Below, piece by piece: positions 6,602-13,743 of a stretch of DNA of 64,000 nt. Both the position numbers and the translations under genes were made by a program. Positions within the stretch are counted from its first letter, which is position 1. The number at the start of each line of letters is the position of its first letter. Source of the DNA: a virus; the IMG/VR virus record IMGVR_UViG_3300041585_000108, positions 1-64,000 of that record, one strand, 5' to 3'. Under the pieces are notes generated by a model. That model had not been told where the DNA came from and did no database searches. It was given only the letters and a program-made list of their open reading frames with translations.

Positions 6602-6605
6602 ATTG

Positions 6606-6678
6606 CTGTCCCACCAGGCCTCGATCCTGGGACATCCAAATTAACAGTTTGGCGCTCTACCAACTGAGCTATGGGACA
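6606..6678 (-). tRNA. tRNA-Asn (anticodon GTT)
   Basis: 73 nt cloverleaf: acceptor TGTCCCA/TGGGACA, anticodon stem CCAAA/TTTGG around CTGTTAA, T arm CCAGG-ATCGAGG-CCTGG. Lies four bases upstream of tRNA-Lys and shares the promoter at 6688-6716. No encoded CCA. Confidence 0.93.
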
Positions 6679-6687
6679 TTTAATAAT

Positions 6688-6716
6688 ATTATACTATTTT
6701 AAAAAAAATTAGTCAA
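6688..6716 (-). promoter_or_regulatory. promoter for the tRNA-Asn/tRNA-Lys pair
   Basis: TTGACT (6716-6711), 17 bp, TATAAT (6693-6688) on the minus strand; predicted start near 6681, three bases before the tRNA 5' end at 6678. Confidence 0.85.
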
Positions 6717-6719
6717 TAG

Positions 6720-7379
6720 CTATTCATCGCTTACTGGCTTATAGTTAATTAATTCTAAAATACGATCAGAATCAAATCCTTCGAAAGCTTTTTCTTTATC
6801 TGATGTAGCCCAAAAGATTATTGCATATTTATTTCCAGAAGTAATTCTTTTCCCACCATGCCATAATCCTGATGGGAATAAAGAAAGCGAGTTAGCTTCT
6901 GGCTTAATGCAAACTCCACCCATAGAGTTTTCATATAATGGGAAAGATGATTCTGAAGTAAACTCTTCTAAAAATGCAGCCTCTCCGCCTTCATAATCAT
7001 CATTAAGATAAAGGACTCCGCTATAAGACAAAGATGGGAAGTCTCCGTGAGCATCTTGATGAATTCTTAACTGTATGTCCTTGCTAAGTTTTGTTAATGA
7101 AAATCCATAAAAATATTGAGTTTCATCTGAGGGCAAATGACTAGATTGGTTTTCCATAAACTTGTTTGCATATTTCATGCATATTCCTTCTATGTCTTTA
7201 AAAAGAGTTGCTGGTTTTTCATCTGGAAAAACTGCTCTGACCGCAAGCCCCTTATTAAAAGCAATTCCTATTCTATGCCTAAACTTAGACTTATCTGAAG
7301 AGTTTTCATCAATCCAGTTTATAAAAAACTTTGCATCTTCTTTACTTATAAAGTCTTTAATCATTTTTAGTTTATCCAT
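6720..7379 (-). CDS. 2-oxoglutarate/Fe(II)-dependent oxygenase
   Basis: 219 residues. HQDAHGD supplies HxD, then LYLNDDYEGGEAAFLEEF, CIKPEANSLSLFPSG, LWHGG (distal His) and SGNKYAI at the 2OG-binding position. Same fold class as 4796-5371 but clearly different in sequence, with a longer insert between strands. Its start overlaps the end of the double-dioxygenase gene upstream, suggesting joint expression. Substrate unknown. Confidence 0.88.
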   Translation of the reverse strand: MDKLKMIKDFISKEDAKFFINWIDENSSDKSKFRHRIGIAFNKGLAVRAVFPDEKPATLFKDIEGICMKYANKFMENQSSHLPSDETQYFYGFSLTKLSKDIQLRIHQDAHGDFPSLSYSGVLYLNDDYEGGEAAFLEEFTSESSFPLYENSMGGVCIKPEANSLSLFPSGLWHGGKRITSGNKYAIIFWATSDKEKAFEGFDSDRILELINYKPVSDE

Positions 7380-8517
7380 TTTTGATATCCTTTTCTTTTA
7401 TATTTGTTGCCCATATTGGCATTGCTATTCTTATTCCTGATAAAACTTTTGTTATTTCATGCAGTTCAGTAGAGTCAAAAATAACAAGGCTGCATTTTTT
7501 TGGATCAATAGTAATATTTTTATTTACAAAATTTAAATAACCTCCGTCAAAATCTTCATTTAAATAAATTACACCACTTCTAAATAAGTGTTCTGCTCCT
7601 ATATGGTTATCCGCATGCCCTGGAAGTCTAGTCCCTGGTCCTAACATTGTAAGCCATTGTGCTGCTAAATATATTTTTTCATCATCTTTAAAAAAATTAT
7701 TACACTCTAATAAAAATTTAGTAGAGTATTTTTCTAACAAATGTGAAATTTCTGGATGAACAGAAGGTTTATGTATTTCTGGCATTGCTGACTCATATCT
7801 AATTCTATTACTTTCTATAGCTTTTTGAGGCCTATAAAATCTTGTTTCATCTTTATTATTTAATTTTATATAATCTACAATAAAATCAGAATCTTTTTCG
7901 TCTATAAAATTTTCTATTATTTTAATCTTTATATTTTTAGGGGCTAATTTAATTGTTTTTATTTCGCAATTTGGCATTATGTCTATTAACAAATGAACTC
8001 TGTCTAAATCGCTATTATTTTTTACGCTATGAAGGTTAAGGTTATTTATTTCATAACAATCTCCTTGCTTCATGTGTATTTCTTCTTCGCCTACTGTATA
8101 ATAAACTTCCTCATTTGTTATTATGGGTATGTGAAATCTTCTTACTCTAGATAAATAGTCGCCACTGTCTTTGTGAGCAAAAACTTCGCTTTTAGCATTT
8201 AGTTTGATTAAAAGAATCCTTGCCGATTGACCAAACATTATTTCTTCTAGCTCTTTTACTATATGAGAAAAAAGATAAAAAGTTTCTTCATCTTTCAGCT
8301 CTTTTGAAAACAAAGTGCCTCTTTCCCAATGTAGAGAAGAGTCTTGAATTATGTATGTATTTGTATTTACATGAGGATTTGGTCTGCCTTTGTAAACTAT
8401 GCTTTGTCTAGAAACTTCAATGTCCCACTCAGACAAAAAATTTTTAACTTTATTGTTTAATTCTTTTATGTCAAAAGATTTAAGTAATTTAAAATTAAAA
8501 TTAATTTTGTTTTTCAT
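7372..8517 (-). CDS. fusion of an aspartyl/asparaginyl hydroxylase-like domain and a 2OG-Fe(II) oxygenase domain
   Basis: 381 residues. The N-terminal half has AHKDSGD (HxD), VRRFHIPIITNEEV, EIHMKQGDCYEINNLNLHSV and DRVHLLIDI, as in AspH-type cupin hydroxylases (distal His in NLHSV, Arg in RVHLL). The C-terminal half is a separate prolyl-hydroxylase-like domain: PGHADNHIG (HxD), VIYLNEDFDGGYLNFV, DPKKCSLVIFDS, LHEI (distal His) and SGIRIAMP. Two complete dioxygenase active sites in one chain is unusual. The stop overlaps the next oxygenase gene, and the start overlaps the sulfotransferase gene. Confidence 0.85.
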   Translation of the reverse strand: MKNKINFNFKLLKSFDIKELNNKVKNFLSEWDIEVSRQSIVYKGRPNPHVNTNTYIIQDSSLHWERGTLFSKELKDEETFYLFSHIVKELEEIMFGQSARILLIKLNAKSEVFAHKDSGDYLSRVRRFHIPIITNEEVYYTVGEEEIHMKQGDCYEINNLNLHSVKNNSDLDRVHLLIDIMPNCEIKTIKLAPKNIKIKIIENFIDEKDSDFIVDYIKLNNKDETRFYRPQKAIESNRIRYESAMPEIHKPSVHPEISHLLEKYSTKFLLECNNFFKDDEKIYLAAQWLTMLGPGTRLPGHADNHIGAEHLFRSGVIYLNEDFDGGYLNFVNKNITIDPKKCSLVIFDSTELHEITKVLSGIRIAMPIWATNIKEKDIKNG

Positions 8518-9322
8518 TGATTTCCTTTTCCCTTATCATAGAGTATATTTTGTAGTCTATGTTATTGTTCTCTAATATCTTATCTTTATCCTTACTGTTT
8601 AACATACTAATAAGTTTTTGTGTTGTATAAATTTGGCTTTTATATAAAGTTTCAGAAGAGTTTATAATTTTTTTTGGGTTTAAATTAATTTTAATATTAT
8701 GTTTATCCTCAAACCATTTAGATATTGAAATATAATGCAAGTCAATAGATTCTACTGTGTTTACAATATCAAAAGAATTAATTTTATTAATTGCATTATC
8801 AATAGAGGTTTTATCATTTTTTATAAACCAATTAAATGCCCTACCCAATTTAATTGAATGCCTGCTATAAACGTCTTCAATATTTTTTTCAAAATCTAAA
8901 GAATTTTTAAAAACTACTTCATCCGTAGGGTTACATATATGCCTAGACTGATAATTATTATGCTCAAAAAACTCTTCGTCTTCAAATAAGTAATATTTTA
9001 GCTTATCAAGATATCCGTCTATCGATCTGTATTTTACTGTATCTAAATCATTTCTCCCATGAATAAAATTAAAATAAGATACTCTAGCTTCTATGGGATT
9101 TCTAACCAAACATGATACGGATATTCCTGGAATTTTTTCTAAAGGATAAGTGCCAAAATGCCCAGAAATATAAGTCTCATTAGATATTGGGTATTCGTTT
9201 GGATAACGTGTACTAATATATGTTGAGATATTGTTTTTTTCTAACTCAGATTTTAATTCAGACGAAACACTTTTGCCAGCAGTTTTTGGAATATGTAAAA
9301 AATAAAGTCTATTTTTGTTCAT
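8501..9322 (-). CDS. PAPS-dependent sulfotransferase-like protein
   Basis: 273 residues. The N-terminal HIPKTAGKSV (residues 10-19) is the 5'-phosphosulfate loop of sulfotransferases, and CLVRNPIEARVSYF (71-84) carries the R and S residues that bind the 3'-phosphate of PAP. The family moves sulfate from PAPS to sugars, proteins or small molecules. Its start overlaps the upstream gene, and its end overlaps the double-dioxygenase gene. The APS-kinase fusion at 899-1654 could supply PAPS. The acceptor is unknown. Confidence 0.8.
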   Translation of the reverse strand: MNKNRLYFLHIPKTAGKSVSSELKSELEKNNISTYISTRYPNEYPISNETYISGHFGTYPLEKIPGISVSCLVRNPIEARVSYFNFIHGRNDLDTVKYRSIDGYLDKLKYYLFEDEEFFEHNNYQSRHICNPTDEVVFKNSLDFEKNIEDVYSRHSIKLGRAFNWFIKNDKTSIDNAINKINSFDIVNTVESIDLHYISISKWFEDKHNIKINLNPKKIINSSETLYKSQIYTTQKLISMLNSKDKDKILENNNIDYKIYSMIREKEINEKQN

Positions 9323-9536
9323 ATTTATTCTTTATCCTTATCCATTTGCCATAAGAGTTAGTTGTGCTAGACCCTATATACTCTTGTCCAGTTTCTAAAT
9401 CAATCAATAGCCATTTTCCAGGTGCTTTTGTATGAATTGTTAAATCTATAGCTTTTGTATATTCTTCTACTTCTGCCCCCTGATAAATTCTGGGCAAAAA
9501 GGGGTAGACATTGTTTAGCAAAATTCTTTTTTTCAT
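9309..9536 (-). CDS. hypothetical protein
   Basis: 75 residues, MKKRILLNNVYPFLPRIYQG, then a beta-rich stretch ending GKWIRIKNKYEQK. No family recognised. GAAAGGG lies about twelve bases before the ATG. Its end overlaps the sulfotransferase start, so it belongs to that operon. The 93 bases upstream (9537-9629) hold a weak 7-bp hairpin (AATGGTA/TACCATT) and no gene. Confidence 0.6.
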   Translation of the reverse strand: MKKRILLNNVYPFLPRIYQGAEVEEYTKAIDLTIHTKAPGKWLLIDLETGQEYIGSSTTNSYGKWIRIKNKYEQK

Positions 9537-9629
9537 TAAATGTTTTACCCTTTCAAAGATAAAAAATTATTAATTCTCCTAATAATTAACAAATGGTAAA
9601 TAATTTTATGTACCATTGGCGTTTTATTA

Positions 9630-9818
9630 TTATATTTTTTTTCTACCTGTTTTTTTAGGTGGTCTTGGAGTTGTATTAATCTCACGACGAATGCCATGCT
9701 TATTTGTATCTAACTTAAGACCTTGACGAGGTTGTTTTCTTGGGGTCTCTCTACTTGTTATTGCCCCAGAAGGAGAATTATTAGGTGGAGGAGTCATGCC
9801 TGTACCATCATCACTCAT
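9630..9818 (-). CDS. small basic, proline-rich protein
   Basis: 62 residues: disordered N-terminus MSDDGTGMTPPPNNSPSG, then a basic stretch TPRKQPRQGLK and RPPKKTGRKKI at the end. Could bind nucleic acid or be a structural minor protein. Start overlaps the stop of the next upstream ORF. No family recognised. Confidence 0.55.
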   Translation of the reverse strand: MSDDGTGMTPPPNNSPSGAITSRETPRKQPRQGLKLDTNKHGIRREINTTPRPPKKTGRKKI

Positions 9819-9960
9819 TTATAAATTGTTTTTTCTGTTCTGATTTAGAATTCATTTTTAAAGTTAAACCTGATTCTCCATCTACTGAAACGTCTTGAAT
9901 AGTTACTGGGATAATACCAGTTTCACTACCAACTGATTCGCATCCACATTCGTGACACAT
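9811..9960 (-). CDS. small protein with CHECGC motif
   Basis: 49 residues starting MCHECGCESVGSETG, with three Cys and one His in the first seven positions, then a beta-like segment IIPVTIQDVSVDGESGLTLK. Likely metal-binding at the N-terminus. It overlaps both neighbours by a few bases. Function unknown. Confidence 0.6.
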   Translation of the reverse strand: MCHECGCESVGSETGIIPVTIQDVSVDGESGLTLKMNSKSEQKKQFINE

Positions 9961-10169
9961 TATGCGCCTCTATTGGCGAATGCATTTGCCCAAAAGTTTG
10001 CTTTTTCATCCGCTGCTGGGGCCTCTACGACTGCTGGGGCCTCTACGACTGCTGGGGCCTCTACAACTGCTGCTGGGGCCTCTACGACTGCTGCTGGGGC
10101 CTCTACGACTGCTGGGGCCTCTACAACTGCTGCTGGGGCCTCTACGACTGCGTTATTTTCGTTTGTCAT
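9960..10169 (-). CDS. VVEAPA-repeat protein
   Basis: 69 residues. Residues 8-52 are tandem copies of VVEAPA/VVEAPAA, encoded by GC-rich 18- and 21-base repeats, followed by NFWANAFANRGA. Such Ala-Pro-Glu linkers are elongated and flexible. A related VVEAPVVEE run occurs in the prohead protease/scaffold (62.4-63.8 kb), so this may be a structural or scaffold-related peptide. The repeats are likely to vary in copy number. Confidence 0.65.
   Translation of the reverse strand: MTNENNAVVEAPAAVVEAPAVVEAPAAVVEAPAAVVEAPAVVEAPAVVEAPAADEKANFWANAFANRGA
10016..10152. repeat. 18-21 bp tandem repeat array
   Basis: GCTGGGGCCTCTACGACT-type units (plus strand) repeat about seven times with occasional extra GCT triplets. 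They encode the VVEAPA repeats of the gene on the minus strand. Confidence 0.9.
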
Positions 10170-10369
10170 TAAATCATATCCGATTCATCTGCACCAGAAA
10201 TTGGCAATGCCGAAGAAGATCCTTCTCCGTTAAGTCCCGCATTTCCTTGGGAAGACATATCTGTTGATGCAAAGGCTGCTGCTGGATCTGCAGCATATTG
10301 CTCTCCAATTGAGTGCTGAGTTCCGTTTTTTACTTCGTTAAATCCTGTTAAATTTATTCCATCTGTCAT
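10169..10369 (-). CDS. hypothetical small protein
   Basis: 66 residues, MTDGINLTGFNEVKNG, then a Gly/Ser/Ala-rich low-complexity tail. The next gene's ATG overlaps its stop region. GGAG lies seven bases before ATG 10369, and an extended -10 promoter sits at 10426-10434. No family recognised. Confidence 0.6.
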   Translation of the reverse strand: MTDGINLTGFNEVKNGTQHSIGEQYAADPAAAFASTDMSSQGNAGLNGEGSSSALPISGADESDMI

Positions 10370-10395
10370 TTTATTGCTCCTATAGGTTTTAATTT

Positions 10396-10418
10396 AGACG
10401 GTCCTAGAATGCCGTCTA
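10396..10418. other. small inverted repeat upstream of 10369
   Basis: AGACGG (10396-10401 region) pairs with CCGTCT (about 10412-10417) across a ten-base loop. It would form a 5' leader hairpin in the transcript starting near 10419, or a weak terminator for upstream transcription. Confidence 0.4.
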
Positions 10419-10425
10419 GTTAACC

Positions 10426-10434
10426 ATTATAGCA
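10426..10434 (-). promoter_or_regulatory. extended -10 promoter
   Basis: TGCTATAAT on the minus strand (10434-10426), an extended -10 with a perfect TATAAT. No good -35 is seen. It would serve the 10369-to-9630 small genes. Confidence 0.55.
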
Positions 10435-10451
10435 TTTACTGCATATTAAGA

Positions 10452-10634
10452 CTAGTAAACTAAGATCCTTTTTGCTTTAATGCCTCTATATCCAGTTTTC
10501 TTATTCATAAATCCTGGCTTATTGTAGCCTGCTCTATTTGGAGCAGATGCAATTCTTTGAGCAAGGGATTTTCTATTTTATCTAAATGTCTCCCAGCTTA
10601 TGGTTTTTAAAGATGTTTTTTTACTTGATTCCAT
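10452..10634 (-). pseudogene. basic protein reading frame split by one in-frame TAA
   Basis: From ATG 10634 the frame encodes 18 residues (MESSKKTSLKTISWETFR), meets TAA at 10580-10578, then continues in the same frame for 41 residues (NRKSLAQRIASAPNRAGYNK and a Lys/Arg/Gly-rich end) to TAG at 10454-10452. The downstream part has coding character and no good start of its own. It may be a nonsense mutation, a sequencing error or a recoded stop. If read through it would be a 60-residue basic, probably nucleic-acid-binding protein. The ATG directly follows the flavin monooxygenase stop. Confidence 0.55.
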
Positions 10635-10635
10635 T

Positions 10636-11418
10636 TTATTCTTCAATCATTTCTTTTACTAAAGAATGTATTGCTACAATATTTGTGTCCTCTGGATGAG
10701 GGCTTATTAGTATATCTGTTGCACCTATTTTTTTTAATGCATATATCTGATCTTTTACGCTTTCTTTGTTGCCATATATTGTCCACTGATCAGAACCCTT
10801 GCTATTTTTTAGCATACTATTTATTTTTTTTTCAGAGTTATCAATCATAACACTTAATGATATCATCTGTTTAGAGTTCTTAATAGTATTTGGATCTAAA
10901 TATGAATTCTTATGCATATTAAGCATTGCTAAATGAGTAGCATTATATTTTTCCGCCATTTTTCTTGTTTCATTTGAATGCCCTGCCATCACTATTTCTG
11001 ATACATTATTGCCAGCTAAAGGTAAAAATTTTTGCATCCATAAATCTGTATACTGTAGTCTTTTTTCTGGAGTATTTAAATCATCTGATTTAGAAACAAG
11101 GTCCAAGCTAGAAGTTTCTTCTAGATGTAGGTCTCCTGATACTATATTTAGCATTAGTCTATCAGGGGATATAGATGAAAATGCTTTACAAATCATGGCA
11201 CAATATTCTGGAGTAATTGCATAAGTTCTAATCGCGGGCATGTATTTAAATTTATGATTAGTATTTAGCACCCTAGCCGCTTTTATCCAGCTATCTTCTA
11301 GCTTTGAATGATAAACAAGCAGTGTAGATTCATATCCAAACTCGTCTAGTATATTTGATACAGTCTTTAAATGGGATACGCTTGTATCCCCGCCTCTTTC
11401 CATCCAATGAAATCTCAT
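10636..11418 (-). CDS. luciferase-like flavin-dependent monooxygenase
   Basis: 260 residues. Features of the bacterial luciferase/SsuD-type superfamily: MRFHWMERGG, LDEFGYESTLLVYHSKLEDS (substrate-side helix), MPAIRTYAITPEYCA, FSSISPDRLMLNIVSG (equivalent of the LDxxSxGRxxxNxVTG strand), and VMAGHSNETRKMAEKY. The family uses reduced flavin and O2; the SsuD branch frees sulfite from alkanesulfonates, which is one possible role here. It is shorter than SsuD (about 380), so the substrate is open. The -10 box at 11425-11430 sits six bases before the ATG, giving a leaderless mRNA. Confidence 0.82.
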   Translation of the reverse strand: MRFHWMERGGDTSVSHLKTVSNILDEFGYESTLLVYHSKLEDSWIKAARVLNTNHKFKYMPAIRTYAITPEYCAMICKAFSSISPDRLMLNIVSGDLHLEETSSLDLVSKSDDLNTPEKRLQYTDLWMQKFLPLAGNNVSEIVMAGHSNETRKMAEKYNATHLAMLNMHKNSYLDPNTIKNSKQMISLSVMIDNSEKKINSMLKNSKGSDQWTIYGNKESVKDQIYALKKIGATDILISPHPEDTNIVAIHSLVKEMIEE

Positions 11419-11424
11419 ATTACC

Positions 11425-11453
11425 ATTCTATCATTTATGTAGTAAGGGGGCAA
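11425..11453 (-). promoter_or_regulatory. leaderless promoter of the flavin monooxygenase gene
   Basis: TTGCCC (11453-11448), 17 bp, TAGAAT (11430-11425) with upstream TG (extended -10). Six bases separate the -10 box from ATG 11418, so the transcript should begin at or beside the start codon. No Shine-Dalgarno is present. Confidence 0.65.
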
Positions 11454-11478
11454 GGCTGTTAACTATGACTTACAATGA

Positions 11479-11763
11479 CTAATTAGCCTTTTTGTCTACA
11501 GTCCTAAATGCATCATTTATTTCTGTTAATGATAACCTGCCATCGTCTAAAAAAGCCCTTGCAAGCCTTTCAATGACTGTTGCTACGCCTAACAAACCTG
11601 CAAGCATAATTGCCTGAACTGTTTCAATTCCTACTACTGCTCCAGCACCAAGTACTGATAAACCAGAAGCAGCGAACACTGCAACAATACGCATTAAGAT
11701 ATTTGGAAGAGCCTTCTGTGAGCTCTCTTTTTTTGGAGCTACGAATACTTTTTTAGTTGTCAT
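11479..11763 (-). CDS. small membrane protein, holin candidate
   Basis: 94 residues: basic N-terminus, hydrophobic segments MRIVAVFAASGLSVLGAGAV and TVQAIMLAGLLGVATVI, then a charged tail ERLARAFLDDGRLSLTEIND. Two membrane segments and charged ends fit a phage holin. It follows a second two-segment membrane protein (11765-11932). The CHAP endolysin is 7 kb upstream in the transcription order, so the role in lysis is inferred. Confidence 0.55.
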   Translation of the reverse strand: MTTKKVFVAPKKESSQKALPNILMRIVAVFAASGLSVLGAGAVVGIETVQAIMLAGLLGVATVIERLARAFLDDGRLSLTEINDAFRTVDKKAN

Positions 11764-11764
11764 T

Positions 11765-11932
11765 TTAGTCCTCCTCTCTATTTCTAATTTTATATGTTAG
11801 TGCCCAGAATATTAGCGTGAATACAATTCCGTATCCAACAACATCTTTTGCGCTGCCATCTAAGACAACCCAGGCGATAAACATACCCAGGAGTGTCCAT
11901 GCTTGATCTATCATATCTTTGATGATTTTCAT
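11765..11932 (-). CDS. small two-segment membrane protein, holin/antiholin candidate
   Basis: 55 residues: [20 protein letters not shown], a second hydrophobic stretch VVGYGIVFTLIFWALTY and a charged end KIRNREED. The compact N-in hairpin is typical of small phage holins. ATG 11932 overlaps the stop of the proline-rich protein (TGATG), with GGAAAG upstream. Forms a pair with the next membrane protein. Confidence 0.6.
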   Translation of the reverse strand: MKIIKDMIDQAWTLLGMFIAWVVLDGSAKDVVGYGIVFTLIFWALTYKIRNREED

Positions 11933-13269
11933 CACTTTCCTTTCCTCCTTCTCATACCCTTGGATTCTCCTGAAGAGCCTCCTCCACCTGAACCTCCTCT
12001 TGAATTAGAAGAGCCTCCTCCAGTGGATCCTGCTGCACCTGCTGCATTTATAGCAGCCCCTGTAGCAATAACTGTTACAACAACCATCTTGGTTGCTTCT
12101 TTTCTTTCTGCTGGAGACATGTCTGCCCCAATACTTCCTAGGGCTGCTAATGCTGCTCCTGGATTTGAAAATAATTCTGCAGTAAATGCGGCTGGATCTG
12201 ATATGAGTTCAACTTGAGCAGCGACTTCTGCAGTAATTATAACTTCGTTTTCGTTCTCATCCTGTCTAACCTCAACAGGAGTTTCTGGTGGTAAATCTTG
12301 ATACTCAATTCCTGCTTCTTTTATTTCCGCAGAAGTAAGTGCTTCATTTGGTGCTAATGATGCTACAAGAACTCCAGCAACTGCTATTTTTTCTTCATTA
12401 GTAATAGGCTTAGGTTGTCTTGGCTGTGGCCCTAGTTCTGGCTTTGGTTCTGGCTGTGGCCCTAGTTCTGGCTTTGGCTGTGGCTGTGGCTGAGGTTCTG
12501 GTTGTAGCTGTGGCCCTAGTTCTGGCTTTGGTTCTGGCTTTGGTTCTGGCTTTGGTTCTGGCTGTGGCTGTGGCTTTGGCCCTAGTTCTGGCTTTGGTTC
12601 TGGCTGTGGCTGTGGCTTTGGTTCTGGCTTTGGTTCTGGCTGTGGCTGTGGCTGTGGCCCTAGTTCTGGCTTTGGTTCTGGCTGTGGCTGTGGCTGTGGC
12701 CCTAGTTCTGGCTTTGGCTGTGGCTGTGGCTGAGGTTCTGGTTGTGGCTGTGGCCCTAGTTCTGGCTTTGGTTCTGGCTGTGGCTGTGGCTGTGGCCCTA
12801 GTTCTGGCTTTGGTTCTGGCTGTGGCTGTGGCTGAGGTTCTGGTTGTGGTTGTGGCTGAGGTTCTGGTTGTGGTTGTGGTTGAACTACTGGTGGCAATGG
12901 TGTTGGCTCAGGAGTCGGTTCGGGTTGGGGTTGAGGTTGCGGTGAAGGCTCTGGCTCAGTTGAAGGTTCAGGCTGCGGTGTTGGACTCACAGAAGGCCCA
13001 GGACTAGGTGATGGAAATGGCTGCGCTGTTTGTGTTGGCTCTGAGTTTGGGTTTGATTCTGGGGTACTGGTCGGCAATGGTGAGGATTGCTCGTTTGGAG
13101 CGGGACTTGGTGAAGGCTCTGGAGTCGTTGACGGTGTTGAAGGAGCAGGTTCTGAGCTTGGGCTTTGAGAAGAATCGGCTGCGTGAGCTTTATCTATGCC
13201 AAGGAGCAGGGGTGCTGATACAAGTATTAATACTAAAACTATGCGTAATAATTTTTTTATTTTCCTCAT
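11932..13269 (-). CDS. exported proline-rich repeat protein
   Basis: 445 residues from ATG 13269. Signal peptide: [20 protein letters not shown] then cleavage near DKAHA-ADSS. Residues roughly 30-280 are Ser/Pro and then [14 protein letters not shown] repeats, predicted to be a rigid extended stalk. A compact C-terminal region has acidic ([17 protein letters not shown]) and hydrophobic ([17 protein letters not shown]) segments and ends [18 protein letters not shown]. Upstream in-frame ATGs (13296, 13281) are less likely because the extended -10 box at 13301-13306 puts the transcript start near 13294. Probably secreted or anchored in the host envelope; function unknown. Confidence 0.7.
   Translation of the reverse strand: MRKIKKLLRIVLVLILVSAPLLLGIDKAHAADSSQSPSSEPAPSTPSTTPEPSPSPAPNEQSSPLPTSTPESNPNSEPTQTAQPFPSPSPGPSVSPTPQPEPSTEPEPSPQPQPQPEPTPEPTPLPPVVQPQPQPEPQPQPQPEPQPQPQPEPKPELGPQPQPQPEPKPELGPQPQPEPQPQPQPKPELGPQPQPQPEPKPELGPQPQPQPEPKPEPKPQPQPEPKPELGPKPQPQPEPKPEPKPEPKPELGPQLQPEPQPQPQPKPELGPQPEPKPELGPQPRQPKPITNEEKIAVAGVLVASLAPNEALTSAEIKEAGIEYQDLPPETPVEVRQDENENEVIITAEVAAQVELISDPAAFTAELFSNPGAALAALGSIGADMSPAERKEATKMVVVTVIATGAAINAAGAAGSTGGGSSNSRGGSGGGGSSGESKGMRRRKGK
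12410..12890. repeat. degenerate tandem repeats encoding Pro-Gln/Pro-Glu/Pro-Lys
   Basis: Plus strand shows alternating TCTGGCTTTGG, TGTGGCTGTGGC and CCCTAGTTCTGGC units over about 480 bp, encoding [10 protein letters not shown]-type repeats on the minus strand. Prone to copy-number change and assembly error. Confidence 0.9.
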
Positions 13270-13300
13270 CTCCCTCTGCATAATAATGTTTAGCAAGATA

Positions 13301-13309
13301 ATTATATCA
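13301..13309 (-). promoter_or_regulatory. extended -10 promoter for the proline-rich gene
   Basis: TGATATAAT (13309-13301) on the minus strand, just downstream of the terminator at 13316-13351. Predicted start near 13294, which supports ATG 13269 as the start codon. Confidence 0.55.
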
Positions 13310-13315
13310 TTTTAT

Positions 13316-13351
13316 TATACAAAAAAGGGACCTACATAAGCAGATCCCTTT
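13316..13351 (-). terminator. rho-independent terminator
   Basis: On the minus strand AAAGGGA (13351-13345), a 14-base loop, TCCCTTT (13330-13324), then further T residues. It closes the transcript that ends with the broken secreted-peptide gene. Confidence 0.75.
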
Positions 13352-13364
13352 AGTGTTGGACTGA

Positions 13365-13530
13365 TTACTTCTTTAACGTAACCTTAGTCTTAGGATTCTT
13401 TGCATTCCACTTCTTAGCAAGAGCATTGTACTGTAACGAAAAGTGGTGCTGCCGAAGATGTTGATACAGAAACTGACATAATTGCTAGGGCTGCAGCAGT
13501 AGCAATTGAGATTTTTTTAAATGAATTCAT
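13365..13530 (-). pseudogene. frameshifted small secreted protein
   Basis: ATG 13530 has a strong AAGGAG site and opens a clear signal peptide (MNSFKKISIATAAALAIMSV then STSSAAP). The frame ends at 13414 with QCSC. In the +1 frame the same stretch continues as YNALAKKWNAKNPKTKVTLKK to TAA 13367-13365, a basic peptide with coding character right before the terminator. This looks like an exported protein that lost its middle through a deletion that shifted the frame. A functional 38-residue product cannot be excluded. Confidence 0.6.
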
Positions 13531-13572
13531 CGTTCTCCTTATTTTAATCTAATCCTAAAACGAATTAAAAAC

Positions 13573-13743
13573 TTAGTTTAATTCTATTACTTTTACTTGA
13601 AAAGAACAAGGGTCTCCACCCTCATCCCACTCTTGCATTTCTTCGTCTGACATGGGGGGGCTATCATGTGTATTGCAAAATACATCTGAGATCCATCCTC
13701 TTTTATAGCCATTTTCTAGCCATATTTCAAACTCTAAATCCAT
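13573..13743 (-). CDS. hypothetical acidic protein
   Basis: 56 residues, MDLEFEIWLENGYKRGWISD, with two Cys and an acidic middle SDEEMQEWDEGGD. ATG 13743 lies inside the end of the thioredoxin gene, a ten-base overlap that suggests coupling. No family recognised. Confidence 0.6.
   Translation of the reverse strand: MDLEFEIWLENGYKRGWISDVFCNTHDSPPMSDEEMQEWDEGGDPCSFQVKVIELN

Noticed and set aside
9952-10267. Plus-strand repeat frames opposite the VVEAPA gene
   Set aside because: Shadow of the tandem repeat; the minus-strand gene fits the operon and start/stop overlaps.
12420-13007. Long plus-strand frame of Leu/Val/Ala repeats
   Set aside because: It is the complement of the Pro-Gln/Pro-Glu repeats of the exported minus-strand protein; simple repeats stay open in several frames and there is no ribosome site.
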